Assembly (NCBI RefSeq): GCF_018531465.1 | Contig: NZ_JAHDTF010000010.1 | Location: 124,001 to 188,000 of the forward strand | Direction of reading: 5' to 3' | DNA length: 64,000 nt | Origin: Sphaerisporangium fuscum | GTDB lineage: Bacteria; Actinomycetota; Actinomycetes; Streptosporangiales; Streptosporangiaceae | Part shown: positions 37,209 through 47,743 of the stretch, piece after piece | How positions within the stretch are numbered: the first letter of the stretch is position 1 | Layout of the letters: each line of letters starts with the position of its first letter | Program-made: the position numbers and the translations under genes | Notes under the pieces: model-generated | What the model saw: the letters and a program-made list of their open reading frames with translations, nothing else | Databases searched by the model: none | What the model was told of the DNA's origin: nothing

Positions 37209-37460
37209 GTGAGCACCAGGGCCGGGCGCGGGGAGTGGTTGATCCGTTTCGTTCCGGTTGCACGGCTGGTCCGGGAGGGACTTCTGCTGTTCTTTTTGCT
37301 ACGGTCCGGTGCCATCGGCAGCCTCATCGACCCGGTTCTCCCGGCCCCGGCCTTCTGGACGCGGTTCGTCGTGGTCAGGATATGTGTTTGGCTTGTGGCC
37401 AACGGTCCGATGAGGGTGCCGCTCATCCGGTGGCGTCTTCGGGGAGGGAGAGTTCTGTGA
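37209..37460 (+). CDS. Possible small membrane protein coupled to the FHA gene
   Basis: An open frame of 83 codons from GTG at 37209 ends in TGA at 37458-37460, overlapping the FHA gene GTG as GTGA. The product would have two hydrophobic stretches (LVREGLLLFFLLRSGAIGSL, FWTRFVVVRICVWLVA). About three quarters of third positions are G/C, fewer than in confirmed genes here, and no good ribosome site was seen. It may be a chance frame in the FHA leader. The 4-base overlap and hydrophobic pattern are the only support. Confidence 0.3.
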   Translation: MSTRAGRGEWLIRFVPVARLVREGLLLFFLLRSGAIGSLIDPVLPAPAFWTRFVVVRICVWLVANGPMRVPLIRWRLRGGRVL

Positions 37461-38857
37461 CGGAGCAAGGCGTGGGGGTGGTGCGTCCACTTCCCGGCAA
37501 CGGGTTGATCGCCCACGTGGGCGGCCTGCTGCTGGTGTGCGACGCGGCCGACGCCGTCGCCGACGAGCTGCTGGAGGCGGTCCAGGAGACCGCCGCCGGG
37601 GGCGGGGACGGGCGGCTCCTGGCCCGGCGCGCCGCGCAGGTCCTCGCGCGCTCGATGGCGGCCGAGCCGATCGCCTGCGCCCTCGCCGGCCCCGTGGCCG
37701 GGGGATTCGCGGTGCTGGTCAGCGGCGACGCGCAGGCGGCCGTCAGCGGTCCCGGCGCCGACGTTCGGCTCGACGGCAAGGACGCCCTGACCTGGACCGA
37801 CCGCCTGATCCCCGGGCCGGTCACCACGGTCGAGCTGCGCCTGCCCGACGCCGGCCAGCCGGTCAGGCGGGCCCGCCTCGACGGCGGTGTCATCCCCGGT
37901 GGCGGCGTCACCTGTGACTTCAGCGAGAACGGCGGCCCGGTTCCGGCCCCGGTGGCGCGGCCCGCGGCCTCGGTGGCCTCCGAGCCCTCCCGTCCCGCGC
38001 ACGAGCCGGCGGTGCCCTCGTTCGAGGCCTCCGTCCCCTCCTACGAGCCGCCCGCCCCTGTGTCCTCCGACGGCCCCGCGCAGGCCCCTGGAGCCGACCA
38101 CGCGCCCTCCCCGGCCGCGCCGGTCCTGGCCGAGGTCCCCCCGCCCCCGCCCCCGGTCTCAGCGCCCGTCGAGGCGCCGCCCGGCCCCGCCCCCGAGTTC
38201 GACGACGCCGACGGCCCGCGCACCGACCCCGGCGTCGCCCCGCAGGGCGGCGCGCCCGGCCAGGGCGAGGTGCCGGACTTCGAGTCCTACCTGTTCAACG
38301 ACCAGCCCGAGGAGCAGCAGGAGGCGCCCGGCTCGATCTACGAGGCGACGGAGGCCGGTCCGGCCCCCGAGCCCCCGAGCCGTCCCATGGTCTACGGCGT
38401 CGACTGCCCGAACGAGCACTTCAACGACCCGCGCGTCCCGTACTGCGCCGTCTGCGGCGTCGCCCTGGTGCAGCGCAACCTGGTGCCGTACAAGGGGGAG
38501 CGGCCGACGCTCGGGGCGCTTCTGCTCGACGACGGCGTCACCCTCGGCCTCGACAACGACTACCTGCTCGGGCGCGACCCCGAGCGGGCGCCCGAGGTGA
38601 CCGCCGGCGAGGCCCTCCCGGCCCGGGTGACCAGCCCCGACGGCTCGGTGTCGCGCAGGCACCTGCGGGTGCGCCTCGACGGGTGGGACGTCACCCTCAT
38701 CGACCTCGGCTCGGTGAACGGCACCCAGGTGCAGCCGCCCGGCGACCCGAACTTCTACGACATCCCGCCGAACGAGCCGGTGCCCATCCTGCCGGGCACG
38801 ACGGTTCGCATCGGCGTGTCGCGCACCATGAGGTACGAGTCCCACCGGACCGCCTGA
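37457..38857 (+). CDS. FHA-domain protein with zinc-ribbon-like motif
   Basis: 466 aa from GTG at 37457 (GGGGAGGGAG upstream). Residues 1-160 are an uncharacterised alpha/beta domain (PLPGNGLIAHVGGLLLVCDA). A Pro/Ala-rich disordered linker follows to about 310. Next comes a Cys motif (VDCPNEHFNDPRVPYCAVCG, C-x12-14-C-x2-C). The C-terminal FHA domain (about 365-460) has GRDPERAPEV, SRRHLRVRLDG and SVNGTQV, the residues that bind phosphothreonine. FHA proteins bind substrates of Ser/Thr kinases, and a kinase-like gene follows 88 bases later, so the two probably work together. Confidence 0.85.
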   Translation: MTEQGVGVVRPLPGNGLIAHVGGLLLVCDAADAVADELLEAVQETAAGGGDGRLLARRAAQVLARSMAAEPIACALAGPVAGGFAVLVSGDAQAAVSGPGADVRLDGKDALTWTDRLIPGPVTTVELRLPDAGQPVRRARLDGGVIPGGGVTCDFSENGGPVPAPVARPAASVASEPSRPAHEPAVPSFEASVPSYEPPAPVSSDGPAQAPGADHAPSPAAPVLAEVPPPPPPVSAPVEAPPGPAPEFDDADGPRTDPGVAPQGGAPGQGEVPDFESYLFNDQPEEQQEAPGSIYEATEAGPAPEPPSRPMVYGVDCPNEHFNDPRVPYCAVCGVALVQRNLVPYKGERPTLGALLLDDGVTLGLDNDYLLGRDPERAPEVTAGEALPARVTSPDGSVSRRHLRVRLDGWDVTLIDLGSVNGTQVQPPGDPNFYDIPPNEPVPILPGTTVRIGVSRTMRYESHRTA

Positions 38858-38945
38858 CAGGCACGATCCCGGGCGGCGGCGGCCGTCGTACGGCGGAGGC
38901 GGGCGAGCGGCGGCCCGCCGCGTGGGTGAACGAGAGGAACGCAAG

Positions 38946-39734
38946 GTGGAGGGCATCGCCGACTACGAGTTCGTCCGGCCGCTCGGGCGGGGGAACCATG
39001 GCGATTACTATCTGGCCAGGAAGCCGCGCCGGCTGCCCGTCGACACCGAGTACGTCATGGTCAAGGTCGTCGGCGGCACCGGCCAGGACGCCTTCCGGCG
39101 GGCCACCAGGGAGCTGAAGGCGTTCGCCGCCGTACGCTCGCGGTTCCTGGTGACCTTGTACGACGCGGGCCAGCAGGGGGGCGTCTTCTACTACTCCATG
39201 GAGTACGTCCCCGGCGGCTCGCTCGCCGCCCCGGCGGAGCCGCCGTCCCAGGGGGCGACGCTGCGCGCGGTGGCCGGCGCCGCGCGGGCCGCCCAGGCCC
39301 TGCACGACGAGGGCATCGTGCACCGCGACATCTGCCCGTGGAACGTCCTGCTCACGCCCGAGGGTGGGAAGCTCTGCGACCTCGGCCTGGCTCAGGCGCT
39401 GATGCCGGGTGCCACGATCACCGGCATCAGCGGGGCGAACTCCATCGAGTTCTCCGACCCCGAGCTGCTCAAGGGCGGCCGGTCGGCCCCGGGCCACGAC
39501 GTGTGGTCCCTCGGCGCCACCCTGCACCGGGCGCTGAGCGGCCACGGCCTGTACGGCGAGCTGCCGGTCCACGACCCGCTGCTGACGCTCAGGAAGGTCT
39601 ACGGCACCGCGCCCTCCATCCGTCCCGAGCTCGGCCCGGAGGCGGCGGAACTGGTCGCCGAGTGCATCGGCGAGCCGTCGGGCCGCCCGACGGCCGCCGC
39701 CCTGGCCGAGCGCCTGTCCGCCCTGGCGGCCTGA
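38946..39734 (+). CDS. Ser/Thr kinase-like protein with altered catalytic motifs
   Basis: 262 aa from GTG at 38946 (GAGAGG 8 bases upstream). It is a single kinase domain with no membrane helix. The glycine loop is LGRGNHGDYYLARK and the ATP lysine is in YVMVKVVGG. The catalytic loop reads VHRDICPWNVLL: Asp and Asn are kept but the Lys is Cys. DFG is DLG (CDLGLAQAL), and the activation loop is short with SDPELLKGG in place of APE. DVWSLGATLHRAL is conserved. It may be an active but atypical kinase or a pseudokinase. The FHA protein encoded just before is the likely partner. Confidence 0.85.
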   Translation: MEGIADYEFVRPLGRGNHGDYYLARKPRRLPVDTEYVMVKVVGGTGQDAFRRATRELKAFAAVRSRFLVTLYDAGQQGGVFYYSMEYVPGGSLAAPAEPPSQGATLRAVAGAARAAQALHDEGIVHRDICPWNVLLTPEGGKLCDLGLAQALMPGATITGISGANSIEFSDPELLKGGRSAPGHDVWSLGATLHRALSGHGLYGELPVHDPLLTLRKVYGTAPSIRPELGPEAAELVAECIGEPSGRPTAAALAERLSALAA

Positions 39735-39827
39735 CCGGCCGCGTTCGCCTCCAGCCCGCTTCCGCATATCGCCCAGATGGAGCTGAGGCACCGCATGCGG
39801 AGATTCGGGCTCGTGCGGAAAGCAGGC

Positions 39828-40502
39828 CTAGCCCCGCGCCGCGCGCTCGATGACGGCGACGAGCTCCTCCTCGGTCAGGACCCGCGGCTCGCCGATCAGC
39901 TTGGCCCTGACGTACACCGCGCACAGCCATTCGAGCAGGCGGGCGCCCTCGAAGGCCTGCTCCAGGCCGGAGCCGACGGCGACCGCGCCGTGGCTCTGCA
40001 TCAGCGCGGCCTGCCGGCCCGACAGCGCCTGGCGGACGTTCTCCGCCAGTTCGGGCGTGCCGTAGGTCGCGTACGGCGCCACGCGGACCGTCCCGCCCAG
40101 CAGGAGCGTGTTGTAGTGGATCGGCGGCAGCTCGCTCATGGTGGCGGAGACCACCACGGCGTACTCCGAGTGGGTGTGCACGATGGCGGAGGTGCCGGTG
40201 GTCTCGTAGATCGCCAGGTGCATGGGCACCTCGGAGGACGGCTTGCGGCCGCCCTCGACCACGTTCCCCGAGAGGTCGAGCACGGGGCAGTCGGCGGGGG
40301 TGAGCCGGTCGAGGGCCACGCCGCCCGGGGTGACCGCCACCAGGTCGCCCTGGCGGACGCTGATGTTGCCCGAGGTGCCGAGCACGAGCCCGGTCTCGAC
40401 CATGCGCCGCCCGATCTCGCACAGCTGCTCGCGCTCCCGCGCCATCCTCATGCCGGTCTCGCGCTCCTGCCCGGCCCGGCCGTCGTGCTCGGTGGTCGTC
40501 AT
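39828..40502 (-). CDS. Class II aldolase (L-fuculose-phosphate aldolase-like)
   Basis: 224 aa. The class II aldolase/adducin fold is clear: LVLGTSGNISVRQGDLVAVT, then KPSSEVPMHLAIYETTGTSA with the catalytic Glu, IVHTHSEYAVVVSA with the zinc His pair, and LMQSHGAVAVGSGLEQAFEG with the third His. Such enzymes split sugar-1-phosphates into dihydroxyacetone phosphate and an aldehyde. The start overlaps the TetR stop (ATGA), so the two are cotranscribed, divergent from a PfkB kinase and an aminotransferase. The substrate is unknown. Confidence 0.9.
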   Translation of the reverse strand: MTTTEHDGRAGQERETGMRMAREREQLCEIGRRMVETGLVLGTSGNISVRQGDLVAVTPGGVALDRLTPADCPVLDLSGNVVEGGRKPSSEVPMHLAIYETTGTSAIVHTHSEYAVVVSATMSELPPIHYNTLLLGGTVRVAPYATYGTPELAENVRQALSGRQAALMQSHGAVAVGSGLEQAFEGARLLEWLCAVYVRAKLIGEPRVLTEEELVAVIERAARG

Positions 40503-41089
40503 GGCGTCAGGCGCTCCAGCTCGGCGGTCATGAGCCGGACCAGGGCCTCGGGGGGCAGCCGGTCGGGGTAGAGCAGGCGGTGGACGCTGAGCCCGTCGAC
40601 CAGCGCCAGCAGCCGCTCGGTGACGTCGTCGAGATCCTCCCCGGTGGAGATCTCGCCCGCCGCCTCGGCCGCGTCGAGCAGGGTGCGCACGAGGTAGCGC
40701 AGCTCGGCGGCCTCCTCCCGCTGCACCTCCAGCAGCGTGCCGCCGGCCAGGCTGCGGCCCCAGAACCCCACCTCCAGGGCGGTCTCCTGGGTGCGCTCCT
40801 CGTCGAGCGGGAGGTTGTCCAGGAGCACCTCCCGGAGGGCGGACAGTCCGGTGTGGCCGGTGAGCTTGTTCTTCAGCCGGTGCACGATGCGGCGGTGCGA
40901 GGAGCGCAGCGCCGACAGCAGGATCTCGTCCTTGTCGGCGAAGTAGTGCGTGAGCACGCCGTTGGAGTAGCCGGCCTCCTTGGCGATGGCGCGGGTGGTC
41001 GCCGCGTCGATGCCCTCGCGCAGGATGACCCTGCGAGCGGCGTCGACCACCTCCGCCCGGCGCTCCTGGTGGTTGACGATCTTCGGCAT
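40499..41089 (-). CDS. TetR/AcrR family regulator of the aldolase/PfkB/aminotransferase cluster
   Basis: 196 aa. The helix-turn-helix is intact: RRAEVVDAARRVILREGIDA, TTRAIAKEAGYSNGVLTHYF, DKDEILLSALRSSHRRIVHR. The ligand domain includes LPLDEERTQETALEVGFWGR and is close to BetI/TetR_C_6-like proteins. It is placed between the two divergent halves of the cluster and probably controls both from the 84-base region 41090-41173. An inducer related to the cluster's substrate is expected (inference). Confidence 0.9.
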   Translation of the reverse strand: MPKIVNHQERRAEVVDAARRVILREGIDAATTRAIAKEAGYSNGVLTHYFADKDEILLSALRSSHRRIVHRLKNKLTGHTGLSALREVLLDNLPLDEERTQETALEVGFWGRSLAGGTLLEVQREEAAELRYLVRTLLDAAEAAGEISTGEDLDDVTERLLALVDGLSVHRLLYPDRLPPEALVRLMTAELERLTP

Positions 41090-41108
41090 TCCCGTCCCTT
41101 CGCGAGGC

Positions 41109-41139
41109 TTGACATTTTATTCGGACGCCCGTCTATTAT
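41109..41139 (+). promoter_or_regulatory. Promoter of the PfkB-aminotransferase operon
   Basis: A consensus TTGACA -35 box (41109-41114) is followed by 19 bases and TATTAT (41134-41139); TCTATT with a 17-base spacer is an alternative. GACG and CGTC around CC (41124-41133) form a short inverted repeat inside the spacer, a possible operator for the adjacent TetR protein. This stretch is markedly AT-richer than its surroundings. Confidence 0.65.
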
Positions 41140-41173
41140 CCGGCAATCTACCGATTCGAGAAGGATCCCACCC

Positions 41174-42094
41174 ATGACCGTCGTCACGCTCGGGGTGCAC
41201 ATCGTCGATGTGCTCGCACGACCCGTGGAGTCCATCCCCGAGGGGCAGGACACCCACCTGCTGGAGGAGATCCGGATCACCGCCGCCGGAGCCGCCGCCG
41301 GCACCGCCGTCGACCTCGCCAAGCTGGGCGTCCCGGTGGCCTCGGCCGGAGCCGTCGGTGACGACGAGCTGGGCGACTTCCTCGTCCTGATCATGAAGCG
41401 CCATGGGGTGGACGTCGCCGGGATCACCCGCAAGCCGGGCGAGCGGACGGCCGCGTCGATCCTGCCCATCCGCCCCGACGGCGGCCGTCCGTCGTTCCAC
41501 GTCCCGGGCGCCAACCTCGGGTTCTCGCCCGCCGACCTCGACCCCGCCCTGGTCACCGGGGCGCGGCTGGTCCACCTCGGCGGCATGGACGTCACCTGGG
41601 GCCTGCACGACCCGGCGTTCTTCGAGCTGCTCCGCGCCGCCCGGCAGGGCGGGACGCTGATCACGATGGACCTCCTGTCCAACATGCCCGACCTCGTGAC
41701 CGGAGCGCGGACGTTCCTGCCCCACGTCGACTACTTCCTGCCGAACGAGGAGCAGGCCCTGATGATCACACAGGCCGCGGACGTCGAGAAGGCCGCGGCC
41801 GCGCTCCTCGCCGAGGGACCCACCGGCGTGATCGTCACCCTCGGCGCCGAGGGCAGCCTGGTGGCCACCGCCGCCGGGACCGTCCGCGTGCCCGCCCTGG
41901 AGGTGCCCGTGGTGGACACCACCGGCTGCGGCGACGCCTACTGCGCCGGCTTCATCGCCGGTCTCCTCGACGGCCGGGACGTCGAGGCGGCGGCCCGGCT
42001 CGGCACCGCCGTCGCCGCCCGCGTGGCCGGCGGCCTCGGCTCCGACGCCGGGCTGGACGGCCTCACCTTGCAGACCATCGCCGAAGGGAACTGA
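41174..42094 (+). CDS. PfkB-family carbohydrate kinase
   Basis: 306 aa from ATG at 41174 (GAGAAGGA upstream). Family landmarks are AAGAAAGTAVDLAKLGVPVA (the N-terminal Gly-rich signature), GAVGDDELGDFLVL, YFLPNEEQALMIT and the C-terminal signature VVDTTGCGDAYCAGFIAGLL with the catalytic Asp. It probably phosphorylates a sugar or nucleoside at the expense of ATP. The N-terminus (VTLGVHIVDVLARPVESIPE) is more like the kinases of unknown specificity than ribokinase. The aminotransferase follows 4 bases after its stop. Confidence 0.92.
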   Translation: MTVVTLGVHIVDVLARPVESIPEGQDTHLLEEIRITAAGAAAGTAVDLAKLGVPVASAGAVGDDELGDFLVLIMKRHGVDVAGITRKPGERTAASILPIRPDGGRPSFHVPGANLGFSPADLDPALVTGARLVHLGGMDVTWGLHDPAFFELLRAARQGGTLITMDLLSNMPDLVTGARTFLPHVDYFLPNEEQALMITQAADVEKAAAALLAEGPTGVIVTLGAEGSLVATAAGTVRVPALEVPVVDTTGCGDAYCAGFIAGLLDGRDVEAAARLGTAVAARVAGGLGSDAGLDGLTLQTIAEGN

Positions 42095-42098
42095 GCGC

Positions 42099-43331
42099 AT
42101 GTCAGAGCACCTGTCCGACGTGAACCTGCGCGAGAGGGCCGCCAAGGTCGTCCCGGGGGGCATGTACGGCCACCTCAACGCCGCGATCTTCGCCCCCGGC
42201 TATCCGCAGTTCTTCCTTCGCGGGGAGGGCTGCCGCCAGTGGGACGCCGACGGGCGCGAGTACGTCGACCTCATGTGCAGCTGGGGGCCGATCATCCTCG
42301 GCCACCGGCATCCCCGCGTGGAGGAGGCGGCGGCCGTCCAGCAGGCCGCCGGCGACTGCCTCAACGGGCCGGGCGCGGTCATGGTGGAGCTGGCGGAGCT
42401 GATGGTCGACACCATCCCCTCCGCCGACTGGGTGATGTTCTCCAAGAACGGCACCGACGCCACCACCCAGGCCCTCATGGTCGCCCGGGCCGCCACCGGC
42501 CGGACCAAGGTGCTGGTCGCCCACGGCGCCTACCACGGCGCCGACCCCTGGTGCACCCCGAGCACCGCCGGGACGACCCCCAACGAGCGCGCGGACCTGA
42601 TCGAGTACACCTACAACGACCTGGCCAGCGCCGAGGCCGCGGCGGCGCGGGCCGATGGCGACGTCGCCGCGATCATCGTCACGCCGTTCAAGCACGACTC
42701 CTTCGAGGACCAGGAACTGGTGGACCCGGCCTTCGCCCGGGGCCTGCGCGCCCTGGCCGACCGTCTGGGTGCCGCGCTGGTCATCGACGACGTGCGAGCG
42801 GGCTTCCGGCTGGACCTGCGCGGCTCCTGGGAGCCCCTCGGCGTGCGGCCGGACCTGACCGCCTGGAGCAAGGCCATGGCCAACGGGTACGCGATCGCCG
42901 CGGTCACCGGCGCCGACGCCCTGCGCGGCCCCGCGCAGACGCTGTACTCCACCGGGTCGTTCTGGTTCTCGGCCGTGGCGATGGCGGCCGCCAAGGCGAC
43001 GATCGAGACGCTGCGCGACATCGACGGGATCGCGCTGATGAAGCGCGCGGGCACCCGGCTGCGCGAGGGCCTGGCGGCGCAGGCCGCCTCCCACGGCTTC
43101 GTGATCAACCAGACCGGGCCGGTGCAGATCCCCTGGCTGTCCTTCGAGGGCGACGCGACGCTGGAGAAGGCGATGTATTGGTCGGGCGCGTGCCTGGAGG
43201 AGGGGGTGTACCTTCACCCGTGGCACAACTGGTTCCTGTCGGCCGCGCACACCGACGCCGACATCGACCGGGCCCTGCAGGGCACCGACGCGGCTTTCGG
43301 CAGGCTCCGCGCCCGATTCGGGGCCGACTGA
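42099..43331 (+). CDS. Class III aminotransferase (glutamate-1-semialdehyde aminomutase-like)
   Basis: 410 aa. PLP-dependent fold type I, class III: LMCSWGPIILGHRHPRVEEA, MFSKNGTDATTQALMVARAA, AHGAYHGADPWCTP, LVIDDVRAGFRL with the Asp that binds the pyridine nitrogen, and AWSKAMANGYAIAAVTG with the PLP lysine. It resembles HemL but the genome context (PfkB kinase, aldolase, TetR) argues for a catabolic aminotransferase or aminomutase. It would move or remove an amino group from the pathway's substrate. Length is normal, with no truncation. Confidence 0.9.
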   Translation: MSEHLSDVNLRERAAKVVPGGMYGHLNAAIFAPGYPQFFLRGEGCRQWDADGREYVDLMCSWGPIILGHRHPRVEEAAAVQQAAGDCLNGPGAVMVELAELMVDTIPSADWVMFSKNGTDATTQALMVARAATGRTKVLVAHGAYHGADPWCTPSTAGTTPNERADLIEYTYNDLASAEAAAARADGDVAAIIVTPFKHDSFEDQELVDPAFARGLRALADRLGAALVIDDVRAGFRLDLRGSWEPLGVRPDLTAWSKAMANGYAIAAVTGADALRGPAQTLYSTGSFWFSAVAMAAAKATIETLRDIDGIALMKRAGTRLREGLAAQAASHGFVINQTGPVQIPWLSFEGDATLEKAMYWSGACLEEGVYLHPWHNWFLSAAHTDADIDRALQGTDAAFGRLRARFGAD

Positions 43332-43338
43332 AAGCGGC

Positions 43339-43457
43339 GCGGCGACGGGTTCGCCGCCCGGAATATCCGCACCGGAAATGTCCGCTGGGAATTCGGCGCG
43401 AGGAGATCCGCGCCCCTCGCGCCGCCGTGGAGGCCATTTCACGAGGGGCGCCGAATT
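43339..43457. terminator. Composite inverted-repeat region between convergent genes
   Basis: Three nested elements lie between the aminotransferase and GNAT stops: GCGGCGA/TCGCCGC (43339-43357), GGCGCGAGG/CCTCGCGCC (43395-43423), and an outer AATTCGGCGC/GCGCCGAATT (43390-43399 with 43448-43457). The last two share bases and cannot form together. They probably act as a bidirectional terminator. Confidence 0.55.
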
Positions 43458-43496
43458 GCCACCCCTATTGTCCGGCAGGGGAGACCGGGAAAACCG

Positions 43497-45665
<2,169 letters not shown>

Positions 45666-45798
45666 CAATGAGAAGCCTATAAGGCATTAAACGCTGAACA
45701 CTGGATGTAATGACACGAACACTCCCCGGCCAGGTTACGGATGCCCCCGAGATAGGTAGGGTCTTGAGTAGTCGCCCTCGACTGGGAAGGAGGTGACT
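45666..45798 (+). promoter_or_regulatory. AT-rich leader and candidate promoter of mpa
   Basis: Bases about 45590-45720 are far less GC-rich than the rest of the window. TAGGGT at 45757-45762, with TTACGG 16 bases upstream (45735-45740), is a plausible promoter giving a leader of about 30 bases. The leader ends in AGGAGG (45788-45793). The -10 resembles those at dop (TAGGCT) and prcB (TAGGGT). Confidence 0.45.
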
Positions 45799-47562
45799 GT
45801 GGCAGCTCGCGATGACGCTGAGGCTCGAGCCGCCCAGCGCGAACGAGAGGTCGCGGACCTCACAACTCAGGTCTCCTTCCTCCAGGAGGAGATCACCGCG
45901 TTGCGCCGGAAACTGGCCGAGTCTCCCCGGCAGGCCAGGGTCCTGGAGGAGCGTCTCCACGAATTGCAGGCCAATCTGGCCGCGGTCACCGGCCAGAACG
46001 AACGCCTCGTGGCCACGCTCAAGGAGGCACGCGACCAGATCGTCGCGCTGAAGGAGGAGGTCGACAGGCTCGCCCAGCCCCCCTCGGGGTTCGGTGTGTT
46101 CCTCGAGGCCCGTGAGGACGGCACGGTCGAGGTGTTCACCGGTGGGCGCAAGCTCCGCGTGAACGTCAGCCCCGCCGTCGAGATCGACTCGCTGAAGCGC
46201 GGCCAGGAGGTCATGCTCAACGAGGCGCTCAACGTGGTGGAGGCCCTCGGTTACGAGACCGTGGGCGAGATCGTGATGCTGAAGGAGCTCCTCGAGGACG
46301 GCCAGCGCGCCCTGGTCATCTCCCACGCCGACGAGGAGCGCGTGGTCCGCCTCGCCGAGTCGCTGCTCGACCAGCCCATCAGGGCGGGCGACTCCCTGCT
46401 GCTCGAGCCGCGCTCCGGCTATGTGTACGAACGCATTCCGAAGTCCGAGGTCGAGGAGCTCGTCCTCGAGGAGGTCCCTGACATCTCCTACGAGGAGATC
46501 GGCGGTCTGTCGCGGCAGATCGAGCAGATCAGGGACGCCATCGAGCTGCCCTACCTGCACGCCGACCTGTTCCGCGAGCACCGGCTGCGCCCGCCCAAGG
46601 GCGTGCTGCTGTACGGCCCGCCCGGTTGCGGCAAGACGCTCATCGCCAAGGCCGTGGCCAACTCCCTGGCCAAGCAGGTCGCGGAGAAGACCGGCCAGTC
46701 CGGCAAGAGCTTCTTCCTCAACATCAAGGGCCCGGAGCTGCTGAACAAGTACGTCGGCGAGACCGAGCGGCACATCCGCCTGGTCTTCCAGCGGGCGCGC
46801 GAGAAGGCCTCCGAGGGCACCCCCGTGATCGTGTTCTTCGACGAGATGGACTCGATCTTCCGCACCCGCGGTTCCGGCGTCTCCTCCGACGTCGAGAACA
46901 CCATCGTCCCCCAGCTGCTGTCGGAGATCGACGGTGTGGAGGGCCTGGAGAACGTCATCGTCATCGGCGCCTCCAACCGCGAGGACATGATCGACCCGGC
47001 GATCCTGCGGCCCGGCCGCCTGGACGTCAAGATCAAGATCGAGCGGCCGGACGCCGAGGCCGCCAAGGACATCTTCTCGAAGTACATCACCGCCGAGCTC
47101 CCGCTCCATGGCGACGACCTCGCCGAGCACGGCGGCTCCCGTGAGGCCACCGTCGCCGGCATGATCCAGCGGGTGGTCGAGCGCATGTACACCGAGAGTG
47201 AGGAGAACCGCTTCCTCGAGGTCACCTACGCCAACGGCGACAAGGAAGTCCTCTACTTCAAGGACTTCAACTCCGGCGCCATGATCCAGAACATCGTGGA
47301 CCGGGGCAAGAAGATGGCGATCAAGGCGTTCCTCGAGACCGGGCAGAAGGGCCTTCGCATCGCGCACCTGCTCGCCGCGTGCGTCGACGAGTTCAGCGAG
47401 AACGAAGACCTGCCCAACACCACCAACCCCGACGACTGGGCCCGCATCTCCGGCAAGAAGGGCGAGCGGATCGTGTACATCCGCACCCTGGTGTCCGGGA
47501 AGCAGGGCACGGAGGCCGGGCGTTCCATCGACACGGTCGCCAACACCGGCCAGTACCTCTGA
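45799..47562 (+). CDS. mpa: Proteasomal AAA ATPase Mpa/ARC
   Basis: 587 aa from GTG at 45799 (AGGAGG 5 bases upstream; a GTG two codons earlier overlaps the ribosome site). An N-terminal coiled coil (about 5-75, EAAQR.. to [10 protein letters not shown]) captures Pup, then two OB folds, then the AAA domain with Walker [18 protein letters not shown], Walker [10 protein letters not shown] and arginine-finger region [19 protein letters not shown]. The C-terminus is [10 protein letters not shown], whose penultimate Tyr is the docking motif for the 20S core. The hexamer unfolds pupylated proteins and feeds them to PrcBA. Confidence 0.96.
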   Translation: MAARDDAEARAAQREREVADLTTQVSFLQEEITALRRKLAESPRQARVLEERLHELQANLAAVTGQNERLVATLKEARDQIVALKEEVDRLAQPPSGFGVFLEAREDGTVEVFTGGRKLRVNVSPAVEIDSLKRGQEVMLNEALNVVEALGYETVGEIVMLKELLEDGQRALVISHADEERVVRLAESLLDQPIRAGDSLLLEPRSGYVYERIPKSEVEELVLEEVPDISYEEIGGLSRQIEQIRDAIELPYLHADLFREHRLRPPKGVLLYGPPGCGKTLIAKAVANSLAKQVAEKTGQSGKSFFLNIKGPELLNKYVGETERHIRLVFQRAREKASEGTPVIVFFDEMDSIFRTRGSGVSSDVENTIVPQLLSEIDGVEGLENVIVIGASNREDMIDPAILRPGRLDVKIKIERPDAEAAKDIFSKYITAELPLHGDDLAEHGGSREATVAGMIQRVVERMYTESEENRFLEVTYANGDKEVLYFKDFNSGAMIQNIVDRGKKMAIKAFLETGQKGLRIAHLLAACVDEFSENEDLPNTTNPDDWARISGKKGERIVYIRTLVSGKQGTEAGRSIDTVANTGQYL

Positions 47563-47671
47563 TTGACACCGGCATGCGACGGCGTGGTTCCTCCCGGGGC
47601 CGCGCCGTCGCTGTTTCCACCAGGGGCCGGCGGGCAGCGGACCGGACGGTCGTGGCGCCCGTCCGACGGTC

Positions 47672-47677
47672 TAGGCT
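47672..47677 (+). promoter_or_regulatory. Candidate -10 element of dop
   Basis: TAGGCT lies about 67 bases before the dop GTG in the 181-base gap after mpa, and equals the element at mshC. No clear -35 box was found. The gap suggests dop has its own promoter in addition to read-through from mpa. Confidence 0.35.
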
Positions 47678-47743
47678 CGTGGTAAAGGATGACACGACGT
47701 CGGGGGTCCGGGTGCGGCAGAGCACAGATGAAGGGCTGAGAGC

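Noticed and set aside
36172..37263. Collagen-like protein on the minus strand
   Set aside because: The Gly-Pro repeats come from the 27-bp repeats, and the rest of the frame is antisense to the site-2 protease gene.
42099..43331. HemL, glutamate-1-semialdehyde aminomutase of heme synthesis
   Set aside because: Sequence resembles HemL, but it is cotranscribed with a PfkB kinase under a TetR regulator and no heme gene is near.
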